Made by a program: the position numbers and the translations under genes. A stretch of 15,028 bases of DNA from Caldifarciminota bacterium (GTDB lineage Bacteria > Hydrothermota > Tepidihabitantia > Tepidihabitantales > Tepidihabitantaceae), in the NCBI GenBank assembly GCA_011049385.1, contig DSBX01000155.1, positions 1-15,028 of the forward strand, read 5' to 3'. The stretch's first letter is position 1. Each line of letters starts with the position of its first letter. A model generated the notes under the pieces. It was not told where the DNA came from. It worked only from the letters and a program-made list of their open reading frames with translations, and did not search any database. This document shows, one piece after another, positions 7,733 through 13,577 of the stretch.

Positions 7733-9094
7733 ATGACCCGAGCGCGGCGACCGGGGAGTGTAGGTCCCGGCTTTCCGGACCAGACCGGCCGGGAACTGAC
7801 CGCACAGCAACCGGTGTCGCGAGCTTTGCTGGTCGGGCTGGCGTCGAGCAATCGCGAGCGCTGGGTCCGGGCGGATTCGCTTGATGAACTCGGGGCGCTG
7901 ACCCGGACCGCGGGCGGAGAGGTGGTCGAGAAGCTGGTGCAGGTCCGTGACCGGATTGACCCGGCGCTCTACTTCGGCCGCGGTTTCGCCCGCCGGCTCG
8001 GCGAGCTATGTTTCGAGGCCGCAGTTAACCTAGTGATCGTGGACGAGCCGTTGAGCCCGACCCAGCAACGCAATCTCGAGAGAGAAGTCGGGGTGCGCGT
8101 GATCGACCGTTCGGCTCTGATCCTGGACATCTTCGCCGTTCACGCCCGGACCGCGGAGGCACGGCTCCAAGTCGAGCTTGCCCAGCTCGAGTACCGACAG
8201 AGCCGGTTGGTCGGTACACGTGAGGAACTCTCCCGCTTGGGCGGCGGCATCGGCACACGCGGGCCGGGGGAGACACAGCTCGAGGTTGACCGGCGCCGGA
8301 TTCGTCAGCGCATCACCGCGCTGCGGCGCGGGCTGGAGAAGGTCGCCCGCGAACGGGCCGTTCAGTGCCGGGGCCGTAGTCATCTGCCCCGGGTAGCACT
8401 CGTCGGCTACACCAACGCCGGGAAGTCAACGCTTTTCAACCGCCTTGCCCGGGCCCGGGTGCTGGTTTCCGACCGGCTCTTCGCAACTCTCGATGCCAAT
8501 ACCCGCCCCTGGCAGATTGCCGACCACATTCGTTTGCTCCTGACCGATACGGTCGGGTTCATCCGGCACCTGCCCCACGAGCTCATCGCGAGTTTCCGCG
8601 CGACGCTGGCCGAGGTGCGCGACGCGGACTTGCTGCTTCACCTTGCCGATGCGACCAACCCGCGGCTTGACGCGACGATAGACGTGGTTCACGATACGCT
8701 CGAAGAGGTCGGCGCATCCGGCGTGCATCGTCAGCTCGTTTTCACGAAGACGGACGGCCTGTTCGATGATGCTGGACGTGCCCGGCTGGAGCGGCTCTAC
8801 TCCGGTGCGGTGTTTCTTTCGGCGCTTACTGGCGAGGGGATTGAAGATCTGAAGCGGGAGTTGGTCGAGCGTATCGAGTCGGGGATGATTGCCTGTCGTT
8901 TCAGCCTGCCAGCCGAGCGACAGGACCTCGTGCACCGTGTCCGACGCTCGGGCCGGGTGTTGAGCGAAGCCGGTAGCGGCGGCCGGGTCCAGCTTACGAT
9001 GCTCGGCTTCCCCGAGGACATCGGTCGGGTTCGCAGCCAGTTGGTCGGATTCGTCGGCGTCCGGGTTAGCGACCGGCCGTTGCCTGGGCCTTGA
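7733..9094 (+). CDS. hflX: Ribosome-dissociating GTPase HflX
   Basis: A 453-residue HflX, a GTPase that binds 50S subunits and splits stalled 70S ribosomes. Visible: an N-terminal HflX domain (about 28-135, with RIDPALYFGRG), a coiled coil (about 140-210) carrying the G-x-G-x-R-G-P-G-E-x-Q-L-E motif (172-184), then the G domain with G-Y-T-N-A-G-K-S-T (225-233), D-T-V-G-F (272-276) and S-A-L (363-365). The G4 motif is T-K-T-D (338-341) where N-K-x-D is canonical; Thr at this position occurs in GTPases and need not be inactivating. A short C-terminal domain follows. The start is uncertain: ATG 7733 lies 16 bp after the previous stop with only a weak ribosome site, and ATG 7694 in the same frame would overlap the upstream gene. 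The gene is last in the + strand unit and overlaps prfB tail to tail by 29 bp. Confidence 0.93.
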   Translation: MTRARRPGSVGPGFPDQTGRELTAQQPVSRALLVGLASSNRERWVRADSLDELGALTRTAGGEVVEKLVQVRDRIDPALYFGRGFARRLGELCFEAAVNLVIVDEPLSPTQQRNLEREVGVRVIDRSALILDIFAVHARTAEARLQVELAQLEYRQSRLVGTREELSRLGGGIGTRGPGETQLEVDRRRIRQRITALRRGLEKVARERAVQCRGRSHLPRVALVGYTNAGKSTLFNRLARARVLVSDRLFATLDANTRPWQIADHIRLLLTDTVGFIRHLPHELIASFRATLAEVRDADLLLHLADATNPRLDATIDVVHDTLEEVGASGVHRQLVFTKTDGLFDDAGRARLERLYSGAVFLSALTGEGIEDLKRELVERIESGMIACRFSLPAERQDLVHRVRRSGRVLSEAGSGGRVQLTMLGFPEDIGRVRSQLVGFVGVRVSDRPLPGP

Positions 9095-10179
9095 GCCAGG
9101 CAAGAACGAAAGGCTCGATTTCCCCGGCCAGGACCGTCTCGACGTTGTGGCTCTCGACGTCGGTCCGGTGGTCCTTGACGAGCTGGTAGGGGAAGAGGAC
9201 GTAGGATCGAATCTGGTGGCCCCAAGCGATGTCGGTCTTGCCGGCTTCAAGTTTGCGGCGCTCGGCTTCCTGTTCCTGGCGGGCGCGTTCGTAGAGCCGG
9301 GCGCGGAGAATCTTGAACGCATTCTGTTTGTTCTGGACCTGCGAGCGTTCGTTCTGGCAGACGACAACGATACCGGTCGGTTCGTGGGTGAGTCGGACCG
9401 CCGAGCTGATCTTGTTGACGTTCTGGCCGCCGTGGCCGCCGGCGCGGAAGGTGTCCACCCGGACCTCATCAGGGTTGAGTTCCACTTCAACGTCCTCGAC
9501 CTCGGGCAGGACCGAGACTGCGGCGAAGCTGGTATGTCGCTTGCCGCTGGCGTCGAAGGGCGAGGCGCGCACGAGGCGGTGGACGCCGTGCTCGCTCTTG
9601 AGCAGGCCATATGCGTTGGTGCCGAAGACTTCGATGCTGGCGTCCTTGATGCCGGCTACATCGTCCTGCTGGAGGCTCAGTATCCGGTGCTTGAGATCCT
9701 GCATCTCGACGTAGCGGGTGTACATCCGTAGTAGCATTTCGGCCCAGTCGCAGGAGTCAACGCCGCCGGCTCCGGCGTGAACCTGGAGAATTGCCGGTCG
9801 GGTATCTTCGGGCGACCGGAACAGTCCACGTTCCTCGAGCGCGGTCAACTCTCGGTCCAGCCGGGCCAGCTGTTCGGCGAGCTCGCTCAAGGTCGAATCG
9901 TCGTCAGCGAAGACCGACGCCATTTCGGCTGCTTCGCTGAGTTCCCGTTCGAGATGCTGGTGGCGGTTAGTGACGTCTTCGATTGCCGCCGAGCGGCGCA
10001 TTACGTCCTGGGCCCGGGCCGGGTCGTTCCAGAAGCCGGGTCGCGAGCTTTGTTCCCGGAGCCGGGTCAGTTCTTCGGCGCGTCCGGCAAGGTCAAAGAA
10101 ACTCCCTTGCCGAACGGAGGCGTTCGAGCAGTTCGCGGGCCCGCTGGGGGAGCGGGGTGTTGTCCCGCACTTCGGTCAT
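9066..10179 (-). CDS. prfB: Peptide chain release factor 2 (RF2), read through a programmed +1 frameshift
   Basis: The gene is in two frames. A 28-codon leader ORF starts at ATG 10179-10177 and ends at an in-frame TGA (10095-10093). The main frame resumes at GAC (10094-10092) and runs to the stop at 9066-9068. Joined by a +1 slip on CTT, they give 370 residues (E. coli RF2 has 365). The segment after the slip (DLAGRAEELTRL, then PGFWND) is the classical RF2 N-terminal domain, so reading the gene only from the internal ATG at 10001 would drop 59 residues. Codon recognition uses S-P-F (206-208, the RF2 signature for UGA/UAA) and hydrolysis uses G-G-Q (250-252). The start lies 9 bp after the rpmE stop; the only ribosome-site candidate is AAGGA about 13 bases upstream, so coupling is likely. 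Probably co-transcribed from the rho promoter. Confidence 0.93.
9080..9103. other. Perfect 8-bp inverted repeat over the hflX/prfB junction
   Basis: TTGCCTGG (9080-9087) and CCAGGCAA (9096-9103) are exact reverse complements around an 8-base loop that contains the hflX stop codon TGA (9092-9094). In RNA of either strand this forms a GC-rich hairpin exactly where the two convergent genes overlap. No T-run follows on either side, so it is not a classical intrinsic terminator. It could still act as a bidirectional 3'-end stabiliser or pause. The repeat also encodes the last residues of prfB, so coding constraint might explain part of it. Confidence 0.5.
10092..10107 (-). promoter_or_regulatory. 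prfB programmed +1 frameshift site
   Basis: On the minus strand the bases read AGG GAG TTT CTT TGA C. This matches the known RF2 autoregulatory site (E. coli: AGG GGG TAT CTT TGA C). A Shine-Dalgarno-like AGGGAG is spaced one codon from the slippery CTT, which is followed by a UGA in a weak C context. When RF2 is scarce, the ribosome pauses at UGA, peptidyl-tRNA-Leu slips from CUU to UUU, and reading continues at GAC. The leader frame before it and the RF2 frame after it are both open and family-like, which supports the assignment strongly. Confidence 0.93.
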
Positions 10180-10188
10180 GCCGGTGTA

Positions 10189-10536
10189 TCAGTCCTTGTC
10201 TGAGGCGGCTTCTTGCGGCGGCGGAGCGTCGGGCGCGGTCTTCTTCGTGGCCCGGGGTTTCTTTGCGGGCTTGGGTTTGGGCTCGGCCCGTTTCGCAACG
10301 AGGGCTGCCCTGCGGGTGGTCTTGACCTTGGTCGGGGCTGTATCGCCGAAGCGGCGGCGGAACTTCTCGACCCGCCCGGCGGCGTCAATCAGCTTCTGCT
10401 TGCCGGTGAAGAACGGGTGGCAGGCGGAACAGATATCAACCGACAGCTTCGGCTTTGTCGCTCGGGTGTTGACGGTATTGCCACAACTGCAGGTGATGAC
10501 GCAGTCAACGTACTTGGGATGAATCTTTTCTTTCAT
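10189..10536 (-). CDS. rpmE: 50S ribosomal protein L31 with a long basic C-terminal tail
   Basis: A 115-residue protein. Residues 1-66 are a standard zinc-binding (C+) L31: K-E-K-I-H-P-K-Y at the start, zinc ligands C16, C18, C36 and C39, then the hallmark H-P-F-F-T-G-K-Q and the G-R-V-E-K-F-R-R-R-F-G block. L31 sits on the central protuberance and bridges 50S and 30S. L31 usually ends at about 66-75 residues; here about 48 more, rich in Lys, Ala and Pro, follow with an acidic end (S-D-K-D). The tail is in frame with no stop and there is no sign of fusion with another domain. ATG 10536 lies 6 bp after the rho stop with GAAGGG upstream, inside the rho end. It is the middle gene of rho-rpmE-prfB; rho next to rpmE is a widespread arrangement. 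Confidence 0.95.
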   Translation of the reverse strand: MKEKIHPKYVDCVITCSCGNTVNTRATKPKLSVDICSACHPFFTGKQKLIDAAGRVEKFRRRFGDTAPTKVKTTRRAALVAKRAEPKPKPAKKPRATKKTAPDAPPPQEAASDKD

Positions 10537-10542
10537 ACTATG

Positions 10543-11808
10543 CTACCCTTCGCTCATCGCTTCAAGGAAGTACTTATTATTCCTTGTACGGCGCAGTTTG
10601 TCAAGGATGAACTCCATCATCTCGACCGGGTTCAGCTCGGCAAGGAGCTTGCGCAGGACCCAGACGCGGCTGATTTCCAGTGAAGAGAGCAGTAGTTCTT
10701 CCTTGCGGGTGCCGGAGCGCTGGAGGTCGATGGCCGGGAAGATACGGCGGTCGGCGAGCTTGCGGTCGAGAATGAGCTCCATGTTGCCCGTGCCCTTGAA
10801 CTCTTCGAAGATGACCTCGTCCATCCGCGAACCGGTCTCGATGAGGGCGGTAGCGATGACGGTCAGGCTTCCGCCTTCCTCGATGTTGCGGGCGGCACCA
10901 AAGAACTTCTTGGGCTTCTGGAGCGCGTTCGAGTCGAGCCCGCCGGACAGGGTTCGACCCGAATGGGGCACGACGAGGTTGTGGGCACGGGAGAGTCGGG
11001 TGATGGAATCGAGCAGGATGACGACGTCCTTGCCGCTCTCAACCAGCCGCTTCGCCTTCTCCAGTACCATGTTGGCGACCTGGACATGACGCTCGGGCAC
11101 CTCGTCGAAAGTCGAGCTGATGACCTCGGCGTTGATCGAGCGCTCCATGTCGGTGACCTCTTCGGGGCGCTCGTCAATAAGCAGAGCTATGAGCTTGACC
11201 TCGGGGTGGTTGGTGGTGATGCTGTTGGCGATCTTCTGGAGGACAATCGTCTTACCGGCGCGGGGCGGCGAGACGATGAGTCCACGCTGGCCCTTCCCGA
11301 TCGGGACGAAGAGGTCAATGATACGTTTCGTCCAGTCGTTTTCGGACTCGACTTCGAGGTTGATGCGTTCTTGGGGGTAGAGCGGGGTGAGCGCGTCAAA
11401 GGGCACCCTGGTGCGGAGCCCTCCGATGTCACCACCGTTGATTGAATCAATGCGCAGGAGCGCGAAGTAGCGTTCGGAGTTCTTCGGTGGGCGTGCTGTG
11501 CCGACGATGCTGTCGCCGGTCTTGAGGTTGAGCTTCTTGATTTGCGACGGCGATACGTAGATGTCGTCGGACGAGGGCAGGTAACTGTAGTCGGGCGAGC
11601 GCAGGAAACCGAAGCCCTCGTCAAGAATCTCGAGCACGCCCGATACCTCGACGCCATCCCCCTTGTTCTTGCGCTTGCGGGCGTCTGCCTCGAGGATGGC
11701 CATCACAAGGCCGGGCTTGCGCTTATCGCGGTAGCCTTGGATGCCGAGCTCTTCCGCAATCGCGTAGAGCTCGCTCATCTTCCTGCCGGATAGTTCTTCC
11801 TGGTTCAT
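10543..11808 (-). CDS. rho: Transcription termination factor Rho
   Basis: A 421-residue hexameric RNA helicase/ATPase, the same size as E. coli Rho (419) and without the large N-terminal insertions seen in some phyla. Domains: an N-terminal helical Rho_N region (1-45, MSELYAIAEELGI), a cold-shock-like primary RNA-binding domain (about 55-115, GFGFLRSP and DDIYVSPSQI), then the RecA-like motor with Walker A S-P-P-R-A-G-K-T (180-187), Walker B V-V-I-L-L-D (262-267), the Q-loop region and the R-loop K-G-T-G-N (338-342). All catalytic motifs look intact. The ATG start has AGGAGG (minus strand, about 11817-11822) 8 bases upstream. It is first in its operon, behind a near-consensus promoter and a leader of about 130 bases. 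In many bacteria rho is autoregulated by termination in its leader, and the structured leader here would suit that, but this is inferred. Confidence 0.97.
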   Translation of the reverse strand: MNQEELSGRKMSELYAIAEELGIQGYRDKRKPGLVMAILEADARKRKNKGDGVEVSGVLEILDEGFGFLRSPDYSYLPSSDDIYVSPSQIKKLNLKTGDSIVGTARPPKNSERYFALLRIDSINGGDIGGLRTRVPFDALTPLYPQERINLEVESENDWTKRIIDLFVPIGKGQRGLIVSPPRAGKTIVLQKIANSITTNHPEVKLIALLIDERPEEVTDMERSINAEVISSTFDEVPERHVQVANMVLEKAKRLVESGKDVVILLDSITRLSRAHNLVVPHSGRTLSGGLDSNALQKPKKFFGAARNIEEGGSLTVIATALIETGSRMDEVIFEEFKGTGNMELILDRKLADRRIFPAIDLQRSGTRKEELLLSSLEISRVWVLRKLLAELNPVEMMEFILDKLRRTRNNKYFLEAMSEG

Positions 11809-11910
11809 TCCAACGTCCTCCTGGGACTGGCCCGGTCGGGGTGGTCAAGTGACCGGTCATCGCTGGTTTCGGATGCGGGCGACCGGGGCTTTACTATCGG
11901 GAGATTGAAA

Positions 11911-11930
11911 CCGGGCTGGTCTCCAGCCGG
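11911..11930 (-). other. Hairpin at the 5' end of the rho leader
   Basis: Read on the minus strand, CCGGCTGG-AGA-CCAGCCCGG folds into a perfect six-pair GGCTGG/CCAGCC stem with a 3-base loop, extended by CC/GG across one bulged C. It begins roughly 9 bases after the predicted start of transcription, so it would cap the 5' end of the rho mRNA. A second dyad further down the leader (TGACCGGTCA, 11850-11859) overlaps GGTCA-AG-TGACC (11843-11854), so the two could be alternative pairings. No T-run follows, so neither is an intrinsic terminator. Confidence 0.45.
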
Positions 11931-11945
11931 TCTATAGAACGGCCA

Positions 11946-11973
11946 AGTATAGTCGGCTCGGATTCCGTGTCAA
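11946..11973 (-). promoter_or_regulatory. Sigma-70 promoter of rho-rpmE-prfB
   Basis: On the minus strand a perfect -35 hexamer TTGACA (11973-11968) is followed after 16 bases by TATACT (11951-11946), five of six matches to the consensus -10. Transcription should begin near 11939, leaving a 5' leader of about 130 bases before the rho ATG. The spacer is the same length as that of the rightward promoter at 13465-13492. Found by eye; no start site has been measured. Confidence 0.75.
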
Positions 11974-11999
11974 CAAAGATTGCGCCGTGTGTGTGGATG

Positions 12000-12043
12000 C
12001 AACGCGATAATGTCATAGCTAACTACAACGCGAAAATGTCATA
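12000..12043. repeat. Pair of 18-bp tandem direct repeats, 26-bp period
   Basis: CAACGCGATAATGTCATA (12000-12017) and CAACGCGAAAATGTCATA (12026-12043) differ at one base. They lie in the gap between the rho promoter and the inserted IS. If the IS and one copy of its target duplication are removed, the pair falls between two divergent promoters, with the near repeat centred at about -70 and the far one at about -96 from each predicted start. They may be paired operator sites. An alternative is a relic of an insertion-sequence end of the kind that carries repeated subterminal motifs (IS21-like); I cannot tell which. Confidence 0.6.
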
Positions 12044-12054
12044 CCTGCCTGCTT

Positions 12055-12063
12055 GGATGGTGT
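12055..12063. repeat. Left copy of the 9-bp IS target duplication
   Basis: GGATGGTGT lies immediately outside the left end of the insertion sequence and is identical to 13449-13457 immediately outside the right end. Eight to nine bases is the usual duplication made by IS256-family elements. A perfect copy suggests a fairly recent insertion. Confidence 0.92.
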
Positions 12064-12091
12064 GGTAGTGTCAAATCTTCTGTGTAACTTG
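12064..12091 (+). repeat. Left terminal inverted repeat of the IS
   Basis: It begins GGTAGTGTCAAA and ends with TGTGTAACTTG (12081-12091). The outer six bases and the inner eleven match the right end exactly at identical spacing; only two of the eleven middle bases agree, giving 19 of 28. The transposase stop codon lies 10 bp inside it. Confidence 0.9.
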
Positions 12092-12100
12092 GCACTGTGT

Positions 12101-13351
12101 TCACGCTACGCGGCGCTTAGTTCTGGATTTGGTTCGGCGACCGCTCTGCCACCGTACCTCCCACTGTCGGTTCGCCTTCTGAAACAGCGCGCAGACTATC
12201 CGGTCGCAACTCTCGTTGTTGGCAAAGGTGCACATCGGCCGCGTCCGCTTCCGTAGCTCCCGGAACTGCCGCTCAATGGCGTTGGTCGTACGCACCCGCT
12301 TCCACAGCTCCGGTTCCTTGCTCAGCACCCGCATGTGCGCCAACAGATCCTCGATGTCACCTTCCAGGCAAGCGACCGCCTTCGGCGCCAGTTCCCGCCA
12401 CTGCTTCGCCCAGCGGCGACAGCGTTGGGCCGCTGTCCGGTAGTTCGGCGCCTGATAGATGCTCCGTGCGCCGCCGAGACAGGTCTGGCGATGCTTGGCC
12501 GGCACTTTCTGCATGACATTGCGTAGCTTGTGGACCCAGCAGCGTTGCCGCGCAACATGCGGGTAGACCACCGTCTGGGCCGCGTTTACGCCCCCGCCGC
12601 CATCCACGGTTACCAGATCCAGCCGCTCGCCCTTCACTCCACGACGGGACAAGTCTTCCAGGAATGCTGTCCATTCCGCCTCGCTCTCGCTCTGTGCCAC
12701 CCGGAAGTCAATGACCTCCCGCCGGCCATCGAACCGTATACCGTAAGCCACCAGCACCGCCTTCTTCACTACCTTGTAGCCGCTCACCTTCACCCATACG
12801 CCATCCAGCATCAGAACGCGGTACTCGTCCGTAAGCGGCCGCCGGTGAAACTTCCGTACCTCCTCGTCCAGAAGCTGCACAATGTTTGAGACCGCACTGG
12901 CGCTCAGCCGTACACCCCACAGCCGGTCCAGCAACTCACCCACTTCACGAGTACTCGCCCCGCCCAGAAACAGCGCCCGGATGTAATTGTCCGCCGCCCG
13001 CAGACGCCGGCGATAACGCTCGAACACCTTGGTCCGGAACCCGCCGGACCGCAACCGCGGCACCAGCAACTCACGGATCATCCCGAAGGCGGTGAGCAGA
13101 TTCCGCCTGTAGTAGCCGTTGCGCTGGCCACTGCGACGCTTCGCCCGCTTGTACGGCTGAGCACAGACCAGAGCGGTCCGCTCGGCTTCCATCAAGCCTT
13201 GGAGAAACAGTCTCAGAGAGTTACGCATCGGCCGGTACACAGCCTCCATCTCGTCGTCCTGGAAGAAGTCCTTGAACTCCTGCCAACGCTCGATATAGTC
13301 CTTCTGAGACAGATGCAGATAGTATGGTTCGGGTATGGGTCTATCCTCCAT
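12101..13351 (-). CDS. IS256-family (Mutator-type) DDE transposase
   Basis: A 416-residue transposase that cuts and joins the element's ends. The catalytic triad can be placed at D183 (M-L-D-G-V-W), D250 (V-T-V-D-G-G) and E360 (T-N-A-I-E-R-Q-F-R). The family C-x2-H motif C271-W-V-H274 lies between the second Asp and the Glu, in the insertion domain position typical of IS256. The N-terminal 130 residues hold the basic, helical end-binding region (R-R-S-G-Q-R-N-G-Y-Y-R-R). A very basic C-terminus follows E-V-R-W. The frame is intact, so the enzyme may be active. No Shine-Dalgarno precedes ATG 13351. A weak TATAGT -10 candidate on the minus strand (13368-13363) would place the transcript start only a few bases before the ATG, so a leaderless mRNA is possible. 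Transcription runs toward rho. Confidence 0.95.
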   Translation of the reverse strand: MEDRPIPEPYYLHLSQKDYIERWQEFKDFFQDDEMEAVYRPMRNSLRLFLQGLMEAERTALVCAQPYKRAKRRSGQRNGYYRRNLLTAFGMIRELLVPRLRSGGFRTKVFERYRRRLRAADNYIRALFLGGASTREVGELLDRLWGVRLSASAVSNIVQLLDEEVRKFHRRPLTDEYRVLMLDGVWVKVSGYKVVKKAVLVAYGIRFDGRREVIDFRVAQSESEAEWTAFLEDLSRRGVKGERLDLVTVDGGGGVNAAQTVVYPHVARQRCWVHKLRNVMQKVPAKHRQTCLGGARSIYQAPNYRTAAQRCRRWAKQWRELAPKAVACLEGDIEDLLAHMRVLSKEPELWKRVRTTNAIERQFRELRKRTRPMCTFANNESCDRIVCALFQKANRQWEVRWQSGRRTKSRTKRRVA

Positions 13352-13420
13352 GGTTTGAAAACACTATATCATACCGACCGGTCGAGCCTGAAGGATAACC
13401 CAGCCCGACCTCTCTCCAGG

Positions 13421-13448
13421 CAAGTTACACACGAATAAGCATACTACC
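13421..13448 (-). repeat. Right terminal inverted repeat of the IS
   Basis: CAAGTTACACA (13421-13431) and the outer ACTACC (13443-13448) are exact reverse complements of the corresponding left-end blocks, with 11 bases between them on both sides. The middle is largely diverged from the left end, which is common where the two ends are bound or regulated differently. Confidence 0.9.
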
Positions 13449-13457
13449 GGATGGTGT
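13449..13457. repeat. Right copy of the 9-bp IS target duplication
   Basis: GGATGGTGT, identical to 12055-12063. It ends 7 bp before the -35 hexamer of the rightward promoter, so the insertion replaced the native DNA upstream of that promoter with the end of the IS. Confidence 0.92.
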
Positions 13458-13464
13458 TACCGGT

Positions 13465-13492
13465 TTGACGCCCCGGCGGGTTGTTCTATAAT
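13465..13492 (+). promoter_or_regulatory. Sigma-70 promoter of the DUF4175-like gene
   Basis: TTGACG (13465-13470) and a perfect TATAAT (13487-13492) are separated by 16 bases. Transcription should begin near 13499, giving a 5' leader of about 79 bases. Both hexamers lie outside the IS and its target duplication, so this is the native promoter and not one created by the insertion. Its spacer equals that of the rho promoter. Confidence 0.75.
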
Positions 13493-13522
13493 CAAGTGAG
13501 CATCTGTGACCCATAAACTAGA

Positions 13523-13561
13523 GTGCCGACCGGGTAACCGGGCACAACCGGTCCGGACCGG
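13523..13561 (+). other. Leader hairpin and adjacent 14-bp palindrome upstream of the DUF4175-like gene
   Basis: GTGC-(CGA)-CCGG-GTAA-CCGG-GCAC (13523-13545) folds into a stem with a GTAA loop, which is a GNRA-type tetraloop in RNA, and a CGA bulge. Two bases later comes the perfect palindrome CCGGTCCGGACCGG (13548-13561). Both lie in the predicted 5' leader. CCGG is very common in this genome, so chance is a real alternative for the palindrome. Confidence 0.4.
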
Positions 13562-13577
13562 CAGGCGTTGAAGCGAT

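Larger units (their letters stand above)
12064..13448 (-). mobile_element. Complete IS256-family insertion sequence, 1,385 bp
   Basis: The element is bounded by 28-bp imperfect terminal inverted repeats and flanked by a perfect 9-bp target duplication. It contains a single intact transposase gene filling over 90% of its length, oriented toward rho. Size, repeat length, duplication length and transposase type all agree with IS256/Mutator-type elements. It sits in an intergenic region, so no gene is broken, but it separates the divergent rho and DUF4175-like promoters by about 1.4 kb. I see no passenger gene. Confidence 0.95.

Noticed and set aside
8426..9610. A 394-codon open frame on the minus strand spanning the hflX/prfB junction
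   Set aside because: It is antisense to hflX and out of frame with prfB. Its product is Ser/Arg/Thr-rich with no recognisable motif, as expected of a GC-rich shadow frame.
9147..9731. A 194-codon plus-strand frame inside prfB with a fairly natural-looking hydrophobic composition
   Set aside because: It is the exact antisense of the conserved RF2 catalytic region; the natural look comes from complementing a conserved gene. There is no ribosome site.
10093..10095. The in-frame TGA in prfB as a selenocysteine codon or an inactivating mutation
   Set aside because: The surrounding CTT TGA C with upstream AGGGAG is the textbook RF2 frameshift site, and the RF2 frame continues only after a +1 shift.
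12000..12043. The tandem repeats as a small CRISPR array
   Set aside because: There are only two units, with an 8-base gap that cannot be a spacer, and no cas gene is nearby.
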